A stretch of 64,000 nt of DNA from Candidatus Latescibacterota bacterium (lineage in GTDB: Bacteria; Latescibacterota; UBA2968; UBA8231), in the NCBI GenBank assembly GCA_016187725.1, contig JACPJE010000122.1, positions 1-64,000 on the forward strand, given 5' to 3'. Shown here piece after piece: positions 1 through 7,730 of this stretch; positions within the stretch are counted from its first letter, which is position 1; the number at the start of each line of letters is the position of its first letter. The position numbers were made by a program, and so were the translations under genes. The notes under the pieces are model-generated. The model was not told the origin of the DNA, ran no database searches, and saw nothing but the letters and a program-made list of their open reading frames with translations.

Positions 1-513
1 GAGCCCTCTGAACCCCGTTACGAAGTGGTAACCTCGGCCGCGAATACGCCCTTCGAAGAGGTGGCGTGGTACAACGATGGGTGGAAGTCCTATCGGGAAG
101 GGTATCACAAGTGGCGACTACTGCTGATATGGACCGGCGCAGCTATGCTCTTCATGAGCTTGCCAGCGCTCAACCTGATCAACCTGAACCTGAGCCGCAT
201 CCTGGAGCGGGCCTCGGAAATCGGGGTGCGCAAAGCCTTTGGCGCCTCTTCCCATTCCCTAGTGGTGCAGTTCGCGGTCGAGAACCTGCTCCTCACTCTG
301 ATAGGAGGAGTACTCGGTTTTGCCCTATCCTACTTGGTGCTCTACACCCTGGCCCAGGGATTTAACGATTTCCAGTTTTCCTTTGGGATGGGTCTGAGGG
401 TATTTGCCCTGGGGTTGCTGGCTACAGTCTTCTTCGGGGTGTTCTCAGGAGGGTACCCGGCCTGGCGGATGTCCAGGTTGCAGCCGGCCCAGGCTCTGAG
501 AGGAGGGAAGTGA
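1..513 (+). CDS. FtsX-like ABC transporter permease, C-terminal part (type A)
   Basis: The gene enters from the left edge, so its start and most of its periplasmic domain are missing. The visible 170 codons hold the typical FtsX C-terminus: three hydrophobic segments (visible residues about 39-61, 92-117 and 132-151), the cytoplasmic coupling motif ERASEIGVRKAFGAS, and the terminal YPAWRMSRLQPAQALR signature. Such permeases (MacB/LolCE superfamily) work with a separate ATPase to drive periplasmic efflux or lipoprotein work. The protein closely resembles the gene at 1730-3007. Its stop overlaps the next start, so the four permeases are co-translated. The ATPase is not in the window and may lie upstream. 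Substrate unknown. Confidence 0.9.
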   Translation, partial: EPSEPRYEVVTSAANTPFEEVAWYNDGWKSYREGYHKWRLLLIWTGAAMLFMSLPALNLINLNLSRILERASEIGVRKAFGASSHSLVVQFAVENLLLTLIGGVLGFALSYLVLYTLAQGFNDFQFSFGMGLRVFALGLLATVFFGVFSGGYPAWRMSRLQPAQALRGGK

Positions 514-1718
514 TGATCCGCCATCTGTTTCGATTGGCCTGGAACTGCAGGCGCGGGTACGCCCTGTTGGGACTGGAAGTGCTACTATCTTTCTTGATCC
601 TCTCGGTGATTGCCGTATCGGCTCTCAACGAGTTGAGGATTTTCTATCAGCCTCTGGGATTCGACTATCGCGACGTGTGGTGGGTCCATCTGCAGCCAAA
701 GAGTAGCGCTGCTGACGCAACGATTATGCCAGAGGTCTACCGAGCTCTAGATGACTTCGAGGAAGTGGAGGGAGTCGCCGCCGACAGTAGTCCTCCTTTT
801 GCATTCCACGTATCGAGCAACAAGGGCGAGTACGGAAGGGCAAGTGCATATTTCGAGTATAGTATGGTCTCTGACCGGCTAGACGAGGTGCTCAAGCTGA
901 ACCTGGTGGCCGGTCGGTGGTTCACTAGGGAGGACGACGCCCTTGGCGAGGAACCAGTGGTGGTCACCCGGAAACTTGCCCATACCTTCTTTGGCGAGGA
1001 AGATCCGCTGGACAAGATCATCTCCACCAAGGGGTTCAATGGAGAGGAAGAAGCCCTGCGCGTGGTCGGGGTGGTGGACTACTGCCGCAACAAGAGCCCT
1101 TTCGAACCTGAAGAGCCAGAGTTCTTCCTCTACCGCCGAGTGCGCGGGGGTCGGGCTGCTGCTGAACCGCAGTCCTACACGCCACCGATATGGTTCCTCA
1201 TCCGCGTGCAGCCAGGCACACCACACAGCTTTGAAAAACAGATCCGGGAGAGGCTGGCGCCGGTGGTCCGCCAGTGGAGTATTGAGGTGGAGACGTTGGA
1301 AGGCAAGAGGGCGATGTGGATCAACGGTGCTACCAAGCTCTTGATAATGCGGGGAGTTATCGTCGCGTTCATGCTCCTCATGGTAGCCCTGGGCCTGGTC
1401 GGGGTGCTCTGGCAGAGCGTGACCCAGCGCACCCGCGAGATCGGCATCCGGCGGGCGACCGGGGCCGAGGCGCGCCATGTCTATGCCCAGTTCACCGGAG
1501 AGATGCTGGTGCTGACCACCGTGGCGGTAGTCCTGGGGGTAGTGCTGGTCCTGAATTCGGCGGTGCTCGATCTGTTCCCAAGTGTGGGTGTCGGGATTTA
1601 CACCGCCGGCCTGCTGAGTGCGGCGTTGGTGCTCTATCTCCTGGTCATCGCTGCGGCCATGTATCCGGGTTGGCTGGCCACCCGGGTGCAGCCGGCCCAG
1701 GCTTTGCACCACGAGTGA
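513..1718 (+). CDS. FtsX-like ABC transporter permease (type B)
   Basis: Membrane permease of the MacB/FtsX superfamily, 401 residues from the ATG at 513, which overlaps the previous stop (a GTG at 510 is also possible). One N-terminal transmembrane segment (about 17-39) is followed by a periplasmic MacB-type core of roughly 230 residues. Three C-terminal membrane segments follow, with the TREIGIRRATGAEARHV coupling motif and the ending YPGWLATRVQPAQALHHE. It differs from type A in its N-terminus and ending, and pairs with it; the pair A-B occurs twice here. Two unlike permeases probably form a heterodimer with one ATPase, which is inference from the pairing. Substrate not predictable. Confidence 0.88.
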   Translation: MIRHLFRLAWNCRRGYALLGLEVLLSFLILSVIAVSALNELRIFYQPLGFDYRDVWWVHLQPKSSAADATIMPEVYRALDDFEEVEGVAADSSPPFAFHVSSNKGEYGRASAYFEYSMVSDRLDEVLKLNLVAGRWFTREDDALGEEPVVVTRKLAHTFFGEEDPLDKIISTKGFNGEEEALRVVGVVDYCRNKSPFEPEEPEFFLYRRVRGGRAAAEPQSYTPPIWFLIRVQPGTPHSFEKQIRERLAPVVRQWSIEVETLEGKRAMWINGATKLLIMRGVIVAFMLLMVALGLVGVLWQSVTQRTREIGIRRATGAEARHVYAQFTGEMLVLTTVAVVLGVVLVLNSAVLDLFPSVGVGIYTAGLLSAALVLYLLVIAAAMYPGWLATRVQPAQALHHE

Positions 1719-1729
1719 GGAGCGCGACC

Positions 1730-3007
1730 ATGCTGAAGAATTATATCAAGACCGCCTTCAAGGTCTTCCTTCGGCGGAAGTTCTTTACCGCTATCAGTCT
1801 GTTCGGGATCAGCTTTACCCTGGTGGTGCTGATGGTGGCCACTGCTTTCCTGGACCACGCCTTCGGGTCTTATCCGCCGGAGGTGAAGACCGATAGAACC
1901 CTGGGGGTGTTCACGCTGATCGGCGAACTCATCGTCGACGGGGAAAGAAAAGGTGGGGGGTCCGGCCCTCCCAGCTACACCTTTCTGGACCGGTACGTGC
2001 GCACGCTGTTAGGGGTGGAAAAGGTTTCGATCTCCACCCAGTTCTTCCGCGACAACGCCGTGGCGGTGTACAAAGACGGAGAATACATCGAGCTGTACCT
2101 CAAGCGCACGGACGGAGAGTTCTGGCAGATCCTGGAATTCGATTTCCTGGAGGGGAGTCCCTTCACCGCTGAGGACGAAAAGAACGCCAACATGGTGGCC
2201 GTGATCAACCAGGCCACCCGGAAGAGGTTCTTTGGCGATGAGCGGGCAACGGGGAAGTCCATCGAAGTGGATGGACAGCGCTTCCGGGTGGTAGGGGTAG
2301 TGGCCAATATCCCCATTTTTCGCGCCGTCCCCTTTGCCGATGTCTGGGTCCCTATCAGTACGAGTAAAGAAGACTATCGCTATATGCACTGGAATGGCCG
2401 CTATCAGGCCCTGGTTCTTGCAAAGAAACCCTCAGATATTCCGCTCATCAAGGCCGAGTTTCAGGCCCACTTGGCCCAGGCCCAGGTGGAGTTTCTGGAT
2501 CCCAAGGAATTCAACAGACTATACGGAGGGGTTGAGAGTTATTTTGAAACTGTTTCCCGCGAAATCTTCAATCCAGCAGAAGCCGATAAAGAGAGCCATG
2601 CCGACCGTCTCCTCGCGGTGATCGCCGGGGCCATGGTCCTCTTCATGCTGCTGCCCACCCTCAACTTGGTCAACCTCAACATGAGCCGCACCCTGGAGCG
2701 CGCCTCGGAGATCGGAGTGAGGAAGGCTTTTGGCGCCTCTTCCTGGACCCTGGTCGGGCAGTTTGTGGTCGAAAATGTGCTGCTCGTCCTCACCGGGGGG
2801 GTGATCGCCCTGGTGGCTTCCTCGCTCGTCCTGCAGGCGCTGACCTACAGCGAACTGATCCAGTACGCGGAATTTTACCTGAACTACCGGCTCTTTCTGT
2901 ACGGGTTGCTCATCGCCCTGTTCTTCGGGGTGCTCTCCGGGGTGTACCCGGCCTGGAGGATGTCTCGCCTGCAGCCGGTACAAGCGCTGAAAAGGAGGGC
3001 GAGGTGA
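1730..3007 (+). CDS. FtsX-like ABC transporter permease (type A, second copy)
   Basis: Complete 425-residue permease. The ATG at 1730 follows a GAGGAGCG ribosome site 11 bases after the previous stop, and the protein begins MLKNYIKTAFKVFLRRKFF as this family usually does. One N-terminal membrane segment (about 18-40) precedes a periplasmic MacB_PCD-like domain; then come three C-terminal membrane segments with ERASEIGVRKAFGASS and YPAWRMSRLQPVQALKR. The C-terminal 170 residues are strikingly like the truncated gene at 1-513, so the A-B pair appears duplicated in tandem. Role: substrate-extruding or mechanotransmitting permease of the inner membrane. Confidence 0.9.
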   Translation: MLKNYIKTAFKVFLRRKFFTAISLFGISFTLVVLMVATAFLDHAFGSYPPEVKTDRTLGVFTLIGELIVDGERKGGGSGPPSYTFLDRYVRTLLGVEKVSISTQFFRDNAVAVYKDGEYIELYLKRTDGEFWQILEFDFLEGSPFTAEDEKNANMVAVINQATRKRFFGDERATGKSIEVDGQRFRVVGVVANIPIFRAVPFADVWVPISTSKEDYRYMHWNGRYQALVLAKKPSDIPLIKAEFQAHLAQAQVEFLDPKEFNRLYGGVESYFETVSREIFNPAEADKESHADRLLAVIAGAMVLFMLLPTLNLVNLNMSRTLERASEIGVRKAFGASSWTLVGQFVVENVLLVLTGGVIALVASSLVLQALTYSELIQYAEFYLNYRLFLYGLLIALFFGVLSGVYPAWRMSRLQPVQALKRRAR

Positions 3008-4179
3008 TTGGACATCTCTGCAAGCTGGTCTGGAACCGGAAGCGGGCCAATGGCCTGATTGTCGCCGAGATCTTCGTCTCCTTCCTGATCCTGTCGGCGG
3101 TCGCCACCCTGGGGGTCTACACCTTGGACACCTACCGCCAGTCCCTCGGCTACTCCTATGAAAATATCTGGGCCCTGCACATCTCGACCAAGAACGATCC
3201 CCAGAGGGCCGCGACCCTGCAGCAGGTCTACACGGCCATACGGAGTATGGAGGAGATAGAGGGGTTTGCAGGAGTGAGCCATTCTGCGATTCCCTATGGG
3301 AGTTCATCCTCGAGGAGGGATATCGAGTATCAGGGGCGATCTATCATGGTTCCAACCACGACTGCGGCAGATGACTTTGCTGAGGTTGCGGATCTGCAAC
3401 TCCTCGATGGCCGCTGGTTTGAAGAGGGAGATGAAGTCTTGAACTGGGACCCGGTGGTCATCAATCAGCGGCTCAGTTGGGAGTTGTTCGGCGCAGAGAA
3501 CCCCCTGGGAAAGAACATTGCGCCCAGTGACCGCACCAAAGAGATGCGCGTGGTGGGGGTGATCTCCGATTTCCGCAAGGACGGGGAGTTCGCCGGATTG
3601 GGCAATTTCCTGTTCCAGCGGATGGCGCTGAATACTGCTCCGACGAGGCCGACCCTCCTGCTCAAGGTCCGCCCGGGGGCTACAACCCTCTTTGAGGAGA
3701 GGCTGGTGTCCACCCTCCAGAGCCTGGCCAAAGACTGGTCCTTCAAACTAGAAACCCTGAAGCGGACCAGGGCAGCGTCTCACCAGCAGCATCTGGCGCT
3801 GCTCAGCGGCGTGGTCGTTATCTCCGCCTTCCTGATGCTCATGGTGGGGTTGGGACTGGTGGGGGTCCTGTGGCAGAGCGTGGTGCAGAGGACCGAGGAG
3901 TTGGGGCTGCGGCGGGCTTTGGGGGCTACGGGCAGCGGAGTCCGACGGCAGGTGGTCGGCGAGTTGCTGGCGCTGACTTCAATCAGTACCGTCTTTGGAT
4001 TGGCGGTGGCGCTGCAATTTCCGCTATTGGGAGTGATAGGGTTCGTGAGTGGAAAGGTGTATATATATGGATTGGCGCTCTCGCTCTTGCTGATGTATTC
4101 TCTGGTCGTGCTCTGCGGTCTGTATCCTAGCTGGCTGGCCACCCGGGTGCAGCCGGCTCAGGCATTGCACTATGAGTGA
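3004..4179 (+). CDS. FtsX-like ABC transporter permease (type B, second copy)
   Basis: 391 residues from a GTG start at 3004 that overlaps the preceding stop (GTGA). Same layout as the gene at 513-1718: N-terminal membrane helix (about 17-40), periplasmic core, three C-terminal helices, coupling motif TEELGLRRALGATGSGV and the ending YPSWLATRVQPAQALHYE, almost the same as copy one. It is the last gene of the permease run. No clear terminator follows; the next genes lie on the opposite strand. Confidence 0.88.
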   Translation: MIGHLCKLVWNRKRANGLIVAEIFVSFLILSAVATLGVYTLDTYRQSLGYSYENIWALHISTKNDPQRAATLQQVYTAIRSMEEIEGFAGVSHSAIPYGSSSSRRDIEYQGRSIMVPTTTAADDFAEVADLQLLDGRWFEEGDEVLNWDPVVINQRLSWELFGAENPLGKNIAPSDRTKEMRVVGVISDFRKDGEFAGLGNFLFQRMALNTAPTRPTLLLKVRPGATTLFEERLVSTLQSLAKDWSFKLETLKRTRAASHQQHLALLSGVVVISAFLMLMVGLGLVGVLWQSVVQRTEELGLRRALGATGSGVRRQVVGELLALTSISTVFGLAVALQFPLLGVIGFVSGKVYIYGLALSLLLMYSLVVLCGLYPSWLATRVQPAQALHYE

Positions 4180-4206
4180 AGGCCAGCAAATTTCAGAAAA
4201 ACTATT

Positions 4207-4329
4207 CTACCGGATGGCACGATCCACTTTCCGCCTCGGCTTAAAAATGGTGCGGCGCTCGCTTTGCCTGAACTCGATGTGGAAGCGGTCGAACACATCT
4301 TCCCGGCCCAGCAGGTTGGGAAGGAGGGA
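4207..4329 (-). pseudogene. Remnant of a retropepsin-like aspartyl protease (C-terminal fragment)
   Basis: On the minus strand one frame reads SLLPNLLGREDVFDRF, then HIEFRQSERRTIFKP, to a TAG at 4207-4209. This is the ending I recognise from small bacterial retropepsin-like proteases (…LLGR-DVFD-F-I-F…). The catalytic D-S/T-G half is absent. An ATG at 4340 overlaps the DUF5678 stop exactly where an intact partner would start (reading MIEF), but it is in a different frame from the fragment. The simplest reading is an internal deletion that joined the first codons to the last 40. DUF5678 genes often precede such proteases (family knowledge). Not expected to be functional. Confidence 0.6.
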
Positions 4330-4336
4330 AACTCGA

Positions 4337-4534
4337 TCATAGGATCAGGGTATCTTGCGCGGGGACCTTGTCGATCAGTGGCTCGGGGTCAATCTTGCGC
4401 GCTTTTTGGAGTACGGCCCTGAGGTGTTTGCCATGGGCGATCACCCGTTCTCCTGAGACAGCGATGTACTGGCCGCGGTACTTTTGGAGAATTTCAGGGT
4501 GGCTGGCGAGCCAAAGAGCTTCGGTCTCTTTCAT
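4337..4534 (-). CDS. DUF5678 family small protein
   Basis: 65 residues. The ATG at 4534 is preceded on the minus strand by AAAGGA at good spacing. The body reads YRGQYIAVSGERVIAHGKHL, then KARKIDPEPLIDKVPAQDTLIL, which matches the DUF5678 pattern (…Y.G.WIA..G..VIA.G.dl..v...a......p.i.kVP.ed). Function unknown; such genes often overlap a small aspartyl-protease gene, and here that partner is degraded. It sits alone on the minus strand between the permeases and the NtrC regulator. Confidence 0.75.
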   Translation of the reverse strand: MKETEALWLASHPEILQKYRGQYIAVSGERVIAHGKHLRAVLQKARKIDPEPLIDKVPAQDTLIL

Positions 4535-4628
4535 GGGTCGTCCTTTGCTGGGCTATCACAATCGCTCTATCATAACGTAGAATGCCTGTACACCCAAGTC
4601 AACATCGCGGTTTTCGAGGATTAGCAGA

Positions 4629-6008
4629 ATGAGCTTTCCGCTGATCCTCCTCATCGACGACGACCCTTCCATCACTGCTTCCCTCTCCCTGTTGCTGAAG
4701 CAGGCGGGGTACCAGTCGGTATGCGCTGCTGCTCCTGCCCAGGCATTGGCGCTGCTGGAAAAGGAGCGCTTCGGCCTTATTCTTCAAGATATGAACTTCT
4801 CCCGGCAGACCACCGGGGAGGAGGGCATGGCGCTTTTGCAGCAACTCAAGGAGCAGTACCCGCAACTCCCTGTGATCTTGATGACCGCCTGGGGCTCCAT
4901 CGAACTGGCGGTCAGGGGAGTCAAGGCCGGCGCCGCGGATTTCATCACCAAACCCTGGACCAACGAGCAACTGGTGCAGGCGGTGAAAACCGCTCTGAGC
5001 CTGGCGGCCACCGAACACGGCCAGGCCGGGGTACCGACGCGGGAGGACCTGGACCGGCGCTGGGATTTCAGCAAGGTCATCGGGCGCGATCCGCGCTTGT
5101 TGCGCGTCCTGGAGGTGGCGGGTCGGGTCAGCGCCACGGATGCCTCGGTGCTGCTCACCGGGGAGAGCGGCACGGGCAAGGACGAGATCGCCGAGGTCCT
5201 CTTCCGCAACAGCCAGCGGCGGACCGGCCCCTTCGTCAAGGTCAACCTGGGGGGGATCTCCGCCACCCTCTTCGAGAGCGAGATGTTCGGGCACGTGAAA
5301 GGGGCCTTCACCGACGCGCATCAGAACCGCCAGGGGCGCTTTGAACTGGCCCACGGCGGGACCATCTTCCTCGACGAGATCGGCGACCTGGACCCGGGTT
5401 GCCAGGTCAAGCTGCTGCGGGTGCTGCAAGATCGCACCTTCGAGGTGCTGGGGTCGAGCCGGACCCGGGCCGTGGATGTGCGGGTGATCTCGGCCACCAA
5501 CCGCAACCTGGCCGAATTGGTGGAGAAGGGGGAGTTCCGCGAGGACCTGCTCTACCGCCTGAACCTGATCGCCCTGCACCTGCCGCCCCTGCGGGAGCGG
5601 CGGGAGGATGTGCCGCTTCTGGCGCGCCACTTCGTCCGCCAGTTGGGACAGGTGTACCGCCGCGGCGAGCTGGAAATAGACGAGGGGGCACTCCACTGGC
5701 TGCAGGGATTGGACTGGCCGGGGAATATCCGCCAGTTGCGCCAGGTCATCGAACGATCGGTGTTGATGAGCAGCGCCGGGCCCCTGCAGCGAGCCGACCT
5801 CGAACTGGCCATGGAGATGCAGCCCGAGGAAAGAGCCAGAGGGCAACTCCCCTCGCCCGGAAGCATGACCCTGGACCAGATGGAAGAGCGGATGATCCGC
5901 CAGTGTCTGACCCACTATGAGGGCAACCTCAGCCGGGTAGCTGAAGCGTTGGGCCTGAGCCGGGCCGCGCTCTACCGCCGCCTGGAGAAATACGGGATTG
6001 AGCCGTGA
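4629..6008 (+). CDS. NtrC-family sigma-54-dependent response regulator
   Basis: Activates RNA polymerase-sigma-54 after phosphorylation. The receiver (1-125) is complete: acidic residues D10-D12, phosphoacceptor D54, T86 and K108. The AAA+ domain (about 145-385) has Walker A GESGTGKD (178-185), Walker B IFLDEIGD and an arginine-rich LRERREDVP segment. The sigma-54 loop reads GAFTDA (225-230) rather than GAFTGA, a variant also seen in other NtrC-like proteins. A C-terminal Fis-type helix-turn-helix (about 420-459) gives DNA binding. The gene overlaps the histidine kinase at 6005, so the two form a two-component system. Likely targets are the nearby permeases and/or the sigma-54 promoter at 7637-7652; that is inference. 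Confidence 0.93.
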   Translation: MSFPLILLIDDDPSITASLSLLLKQAGYQSVCAAAPAQALALLEKERFGLILQDMNFSRQTTGEEGMALLQQLKEQYPQLPVILMTAWGSIELAVRGVKAGAADFITKPWTNEQLVQAVKTALSLAATEHGQAGVPTREDLDRRWDFSKVIGRDPRLLRVLEVAGRVSATDASVLLTGESGTGKDEIAEVLFRNSQRRTGPFVKVNLGGISATLFESEMFGHVKGAFTDAHQNRQGRFELAHGGTIFLDEIGDLDPGCQVKLLRVLQDRTFEVLGSSRTRAVDVRVISATNRNLAELVEKGEFREDLLYRLNLIALHLPPLRERREDVPLLARHFVRQLGQVYRRGELEIDEGALHWLQGLDWPGNIRQLRQVIERSVLMSSAGPLQRADLELAMEMQPEERARGQLPSPGSMTLDQMEERMIRQCLTHYEGNLSRVAEALGLSRAALYRRLEKYGIEP

Positions 6009-7315
6009 GCCTGCGGGCGAAGTTTGTCCTTTACTTGACGCTGGTCCACTTTGTCTTTGCGGCAGCGGCGATCTGGCTGCTGCGCCAGGAGTGGGTCTGG
6101 CTGCTGGTGGTCGAGGTGTTCTTCGCCCTCTCCCTCATCGCGGGTATCTGGTTGATCCGGCATCTCTTCATCCCCCTGGACCTGATCCGCACCGGCGCCG
6201 AACTGATCGAGGAGGAGGACTTTGCCAGCAAGTTCGTCGAGGTGGGGCAGCCGGAGATGGACCAGCTCATCCGGGTGTTCAACCGCATGAACGAGCGACT
6301 GCGCGAGGAGCGGCTCCAACTGCAGGAACAGCACTACCTCCTGGAGAAGATCCTGGCGGCGTCTCCTTCCGGAATCATCACCTTCGACTACGACGGGAGG
6401 ATCTCCCTGGTCAACCCCAGCGCCGAACGTCTGCTGCAGGCGCTGGCCGCTGAGTTGATCGGAAAGAAGCCGGAGGGAAGTGCCCCGGAACTGCTTCACG
6501 TCCTGGCCGGCCTGGAGGTGGGAGGGGCGAAGGTGGTGCGTCTGCAGGGGCAGCGGCGGGTGCGCTGCCAGAAGTCTCAGTTCGTGGATCGGGGCTTCCC
6601 CCGTTCCTTCGTCCTCATCGAGGAACTGACCGAGGAGTTGCGCCATTCGGAGAAGCGGGGCTACGAGCAGGTGATCCGCATGATGGCGCACGAGGTCAAC
6701 AACTCCACCGGCGCGGTGAGTTCGCTGATCCGTTCCTGCCTCAACTACCGCGACCAGGTCCGCGAGGCGGACCGGGAGGATTTCGCCACCGCCCTCCAGG
6801 TGGCGGCCCAGCGCAGCGAGCGCCTGAGCAGTTTCATGCGCAACTTCTCCGAGGTGGTCAAGCTCCCTTTGCCCCGCTTGCAGTTGGTGAATCTGGTGGA
6901 GTTGCTCAGGGAGATCGAAAGGCTGCTACAGGTCGAAAGCCAGCAGCGGCATATTATCTGGGAATGGGAGGTGGAAGACGAACTGCCTCCCTTGCATATG
7001 GATCGGGAGCAGATGGAACAGGTCTTCGTCAACGTCCTCAGGAACGCGATGGAGGCCATCGGGACAGAAGGGCGCATCGAGGTGAGGGTGGGCAGGGTGG
7101 GTGGTCGTTCCCGGGTGGTGATCGCCGACAGCGGCTGCGGCATCGCCCCCGAGATCAGGGAGCAGTTGTTCACCCCCTTCTTCAGCACCAAGGAGCAGGG
7201 ACAGGGCATCGGCCTGACCCTGGTGCAGGAGATCCTGGATCGGCACGGCTTCGAGTTTTCCCTGGAGAGCCGGTCAGGGGGCCCCACGGACTTTGCGGTC
7301 TATTTCAAGTCTTGA
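6005..7315 (+). CDS. Sensor histidine kinase (HAMP-PAS-HisKA-HATPase)
   Basis: 436 residues; the GTG start overlaps the regulator stop. Two adjacent membrane helices (about 7-27 and 31-52) leave almost no periplasmic loop, so sensing is probably in the membrane or cytoplasm. HAMP-like linker (52-102), PAS domain (about 112-205), H-box MAHEVNNS with phosphorylated H229, then the ATPase domain with N-box NVLRNAMEAI, G1 DSGCGI, F-box FTPFFSTK and G2 GQGIGL. It should phosphorylate the NtrC-type regulator just upstream. Its 3' end overlaps the convergent small gene at 7305-7580 by 11 bases. Confidence 0.93.
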   Translation: MSLRAKFVLYLTLVHFVFAAAAIWLLRQEWVWLLVVEVFFALSLIAGIWLIRHLFIPLDLIRTGAELIEEEDFASKFVEVGQPEMDQLIRVFNRMNERLREERLQLQEQHYLLEKILAASPSGIITFDYDGRISLVNPSAERLLQALAAELIGKKPEGSAPELLHVLAGLEVGGAKVVRLQGQRRVRCQKSQFVDRGFPRSFVLIEELTEELRHSEKRGYEQVIRMMAHEVNNSTGAVSSLIRSCLNYRDQVREADREDFATALQVAAQRSERLSSFMRNFSEVVKLPLPRLQLVNLVELLREIERLLQVESQQRHIIWEWEVEDELPPLHMDREQMEQVFVNVLRNAMEAIGTEGRIEVRVGRVGGRSRVVIADSGCGIAPEIREQLFTPFFSTKEQGQGIGLTLVQEILDRHGFEFSLESRSGGPTDFAVYFKS

Positions 7316-7580
7316 GGACAGCGATGATGACCCCAGCCAGAGCGATCATGGTCGTCAGCAACCAGCGGAAGTGGGTGTCCTGCCGCTTGTTGCCGTCGTC
7401 GATGCGGACGTGGACGCCGCGGATCTCTGCGCGCAGGTCCTGGATTTCTGCGCGGACCTCAGTGCGCAGATTCTGAAAATCAGTGCGCAAATTCTGGAAG
7501 TCTTCGCGCAGGTAGGAAATGCCCCAGTGGAATTCGGCCGGGGGCTGGGAAGAGGATGGGGATTGCGGAGTTTCTGGCAT
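7305..7580 (-). CDS. Small coiled-coil protein with C-terminal membrane anchor
   Basis: 91 residues from the ATG at 7580 with GTGAGAAAA upstream. I chose this start because the longer open frame runs through a sigma-54 promoter and would begin upstream of the transcript. A proline/serine-rich N-terminus (1-17) leads to a heptad-rich stretch (22-62) with near-repeats LREDFQN, LRTDFQN, LRTEVRA and LRAEIRG. A single hydrophobic segment (about 72-89) closes the protein. This layout recalls DUF1640-like or tail-anchored coiled-coil proteins, but I cannot name a family with certainty. It follows sbcC on the same strand, yet has its own promoter 57 bases upstream. Function unknown. Confidence 0.75.
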   Translation of the reverse strand: MPETPQSPSSSQPPAEFHWGISYLREDFQNLRTDFQNLRTEVRAEIQDLRAEIRGVHVRIDDGNKRQDTHFRWLLTTMIALAGVIIAVLKT

Positions 7581-7636
7581 GACGGATTTTCTCACTGAGT
7601 TGAAGATACCCAACGACAGCCCACAGCACAACGAGA

Positions 7637-7652
7637 CGCAAATCCCATGCCA
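7637..7652 (-). promoter_or_regulatory. Sigma-54 (-24/-12) promoter
   Basis: Minus-strand sequence TGGCATGGGATTTGCG fits the sigma-54 consensus TGGCAYG-N4-TTGC with the invariant GG and GC exactly 10 bases apart (GG at 7651-7650, GC at 7639-7638). Transcription would start near 7626, giving a leader of about 46 bases before the small gene at 7580. The core is almost the same as the promoter at 15480-15495. Farther upstream, AGTGT-N12-ACACT is a possible but weak activator site. Confidence 0.75.
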
Positions 7653-7730
7653 GTCCGGATACACTGGGGAATGAGGGGGAGAGCCTGTAGCAGTGTGGTG
7701 GAAGAGAAACACTCGTGGATCAGATCGCGC

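Noticed and set aside
7581-7712. N-terminal extension of the coiled-coil protein
   Set aside because: It would translate through the sigma-54 promoter and has no conserved or structured sequence.
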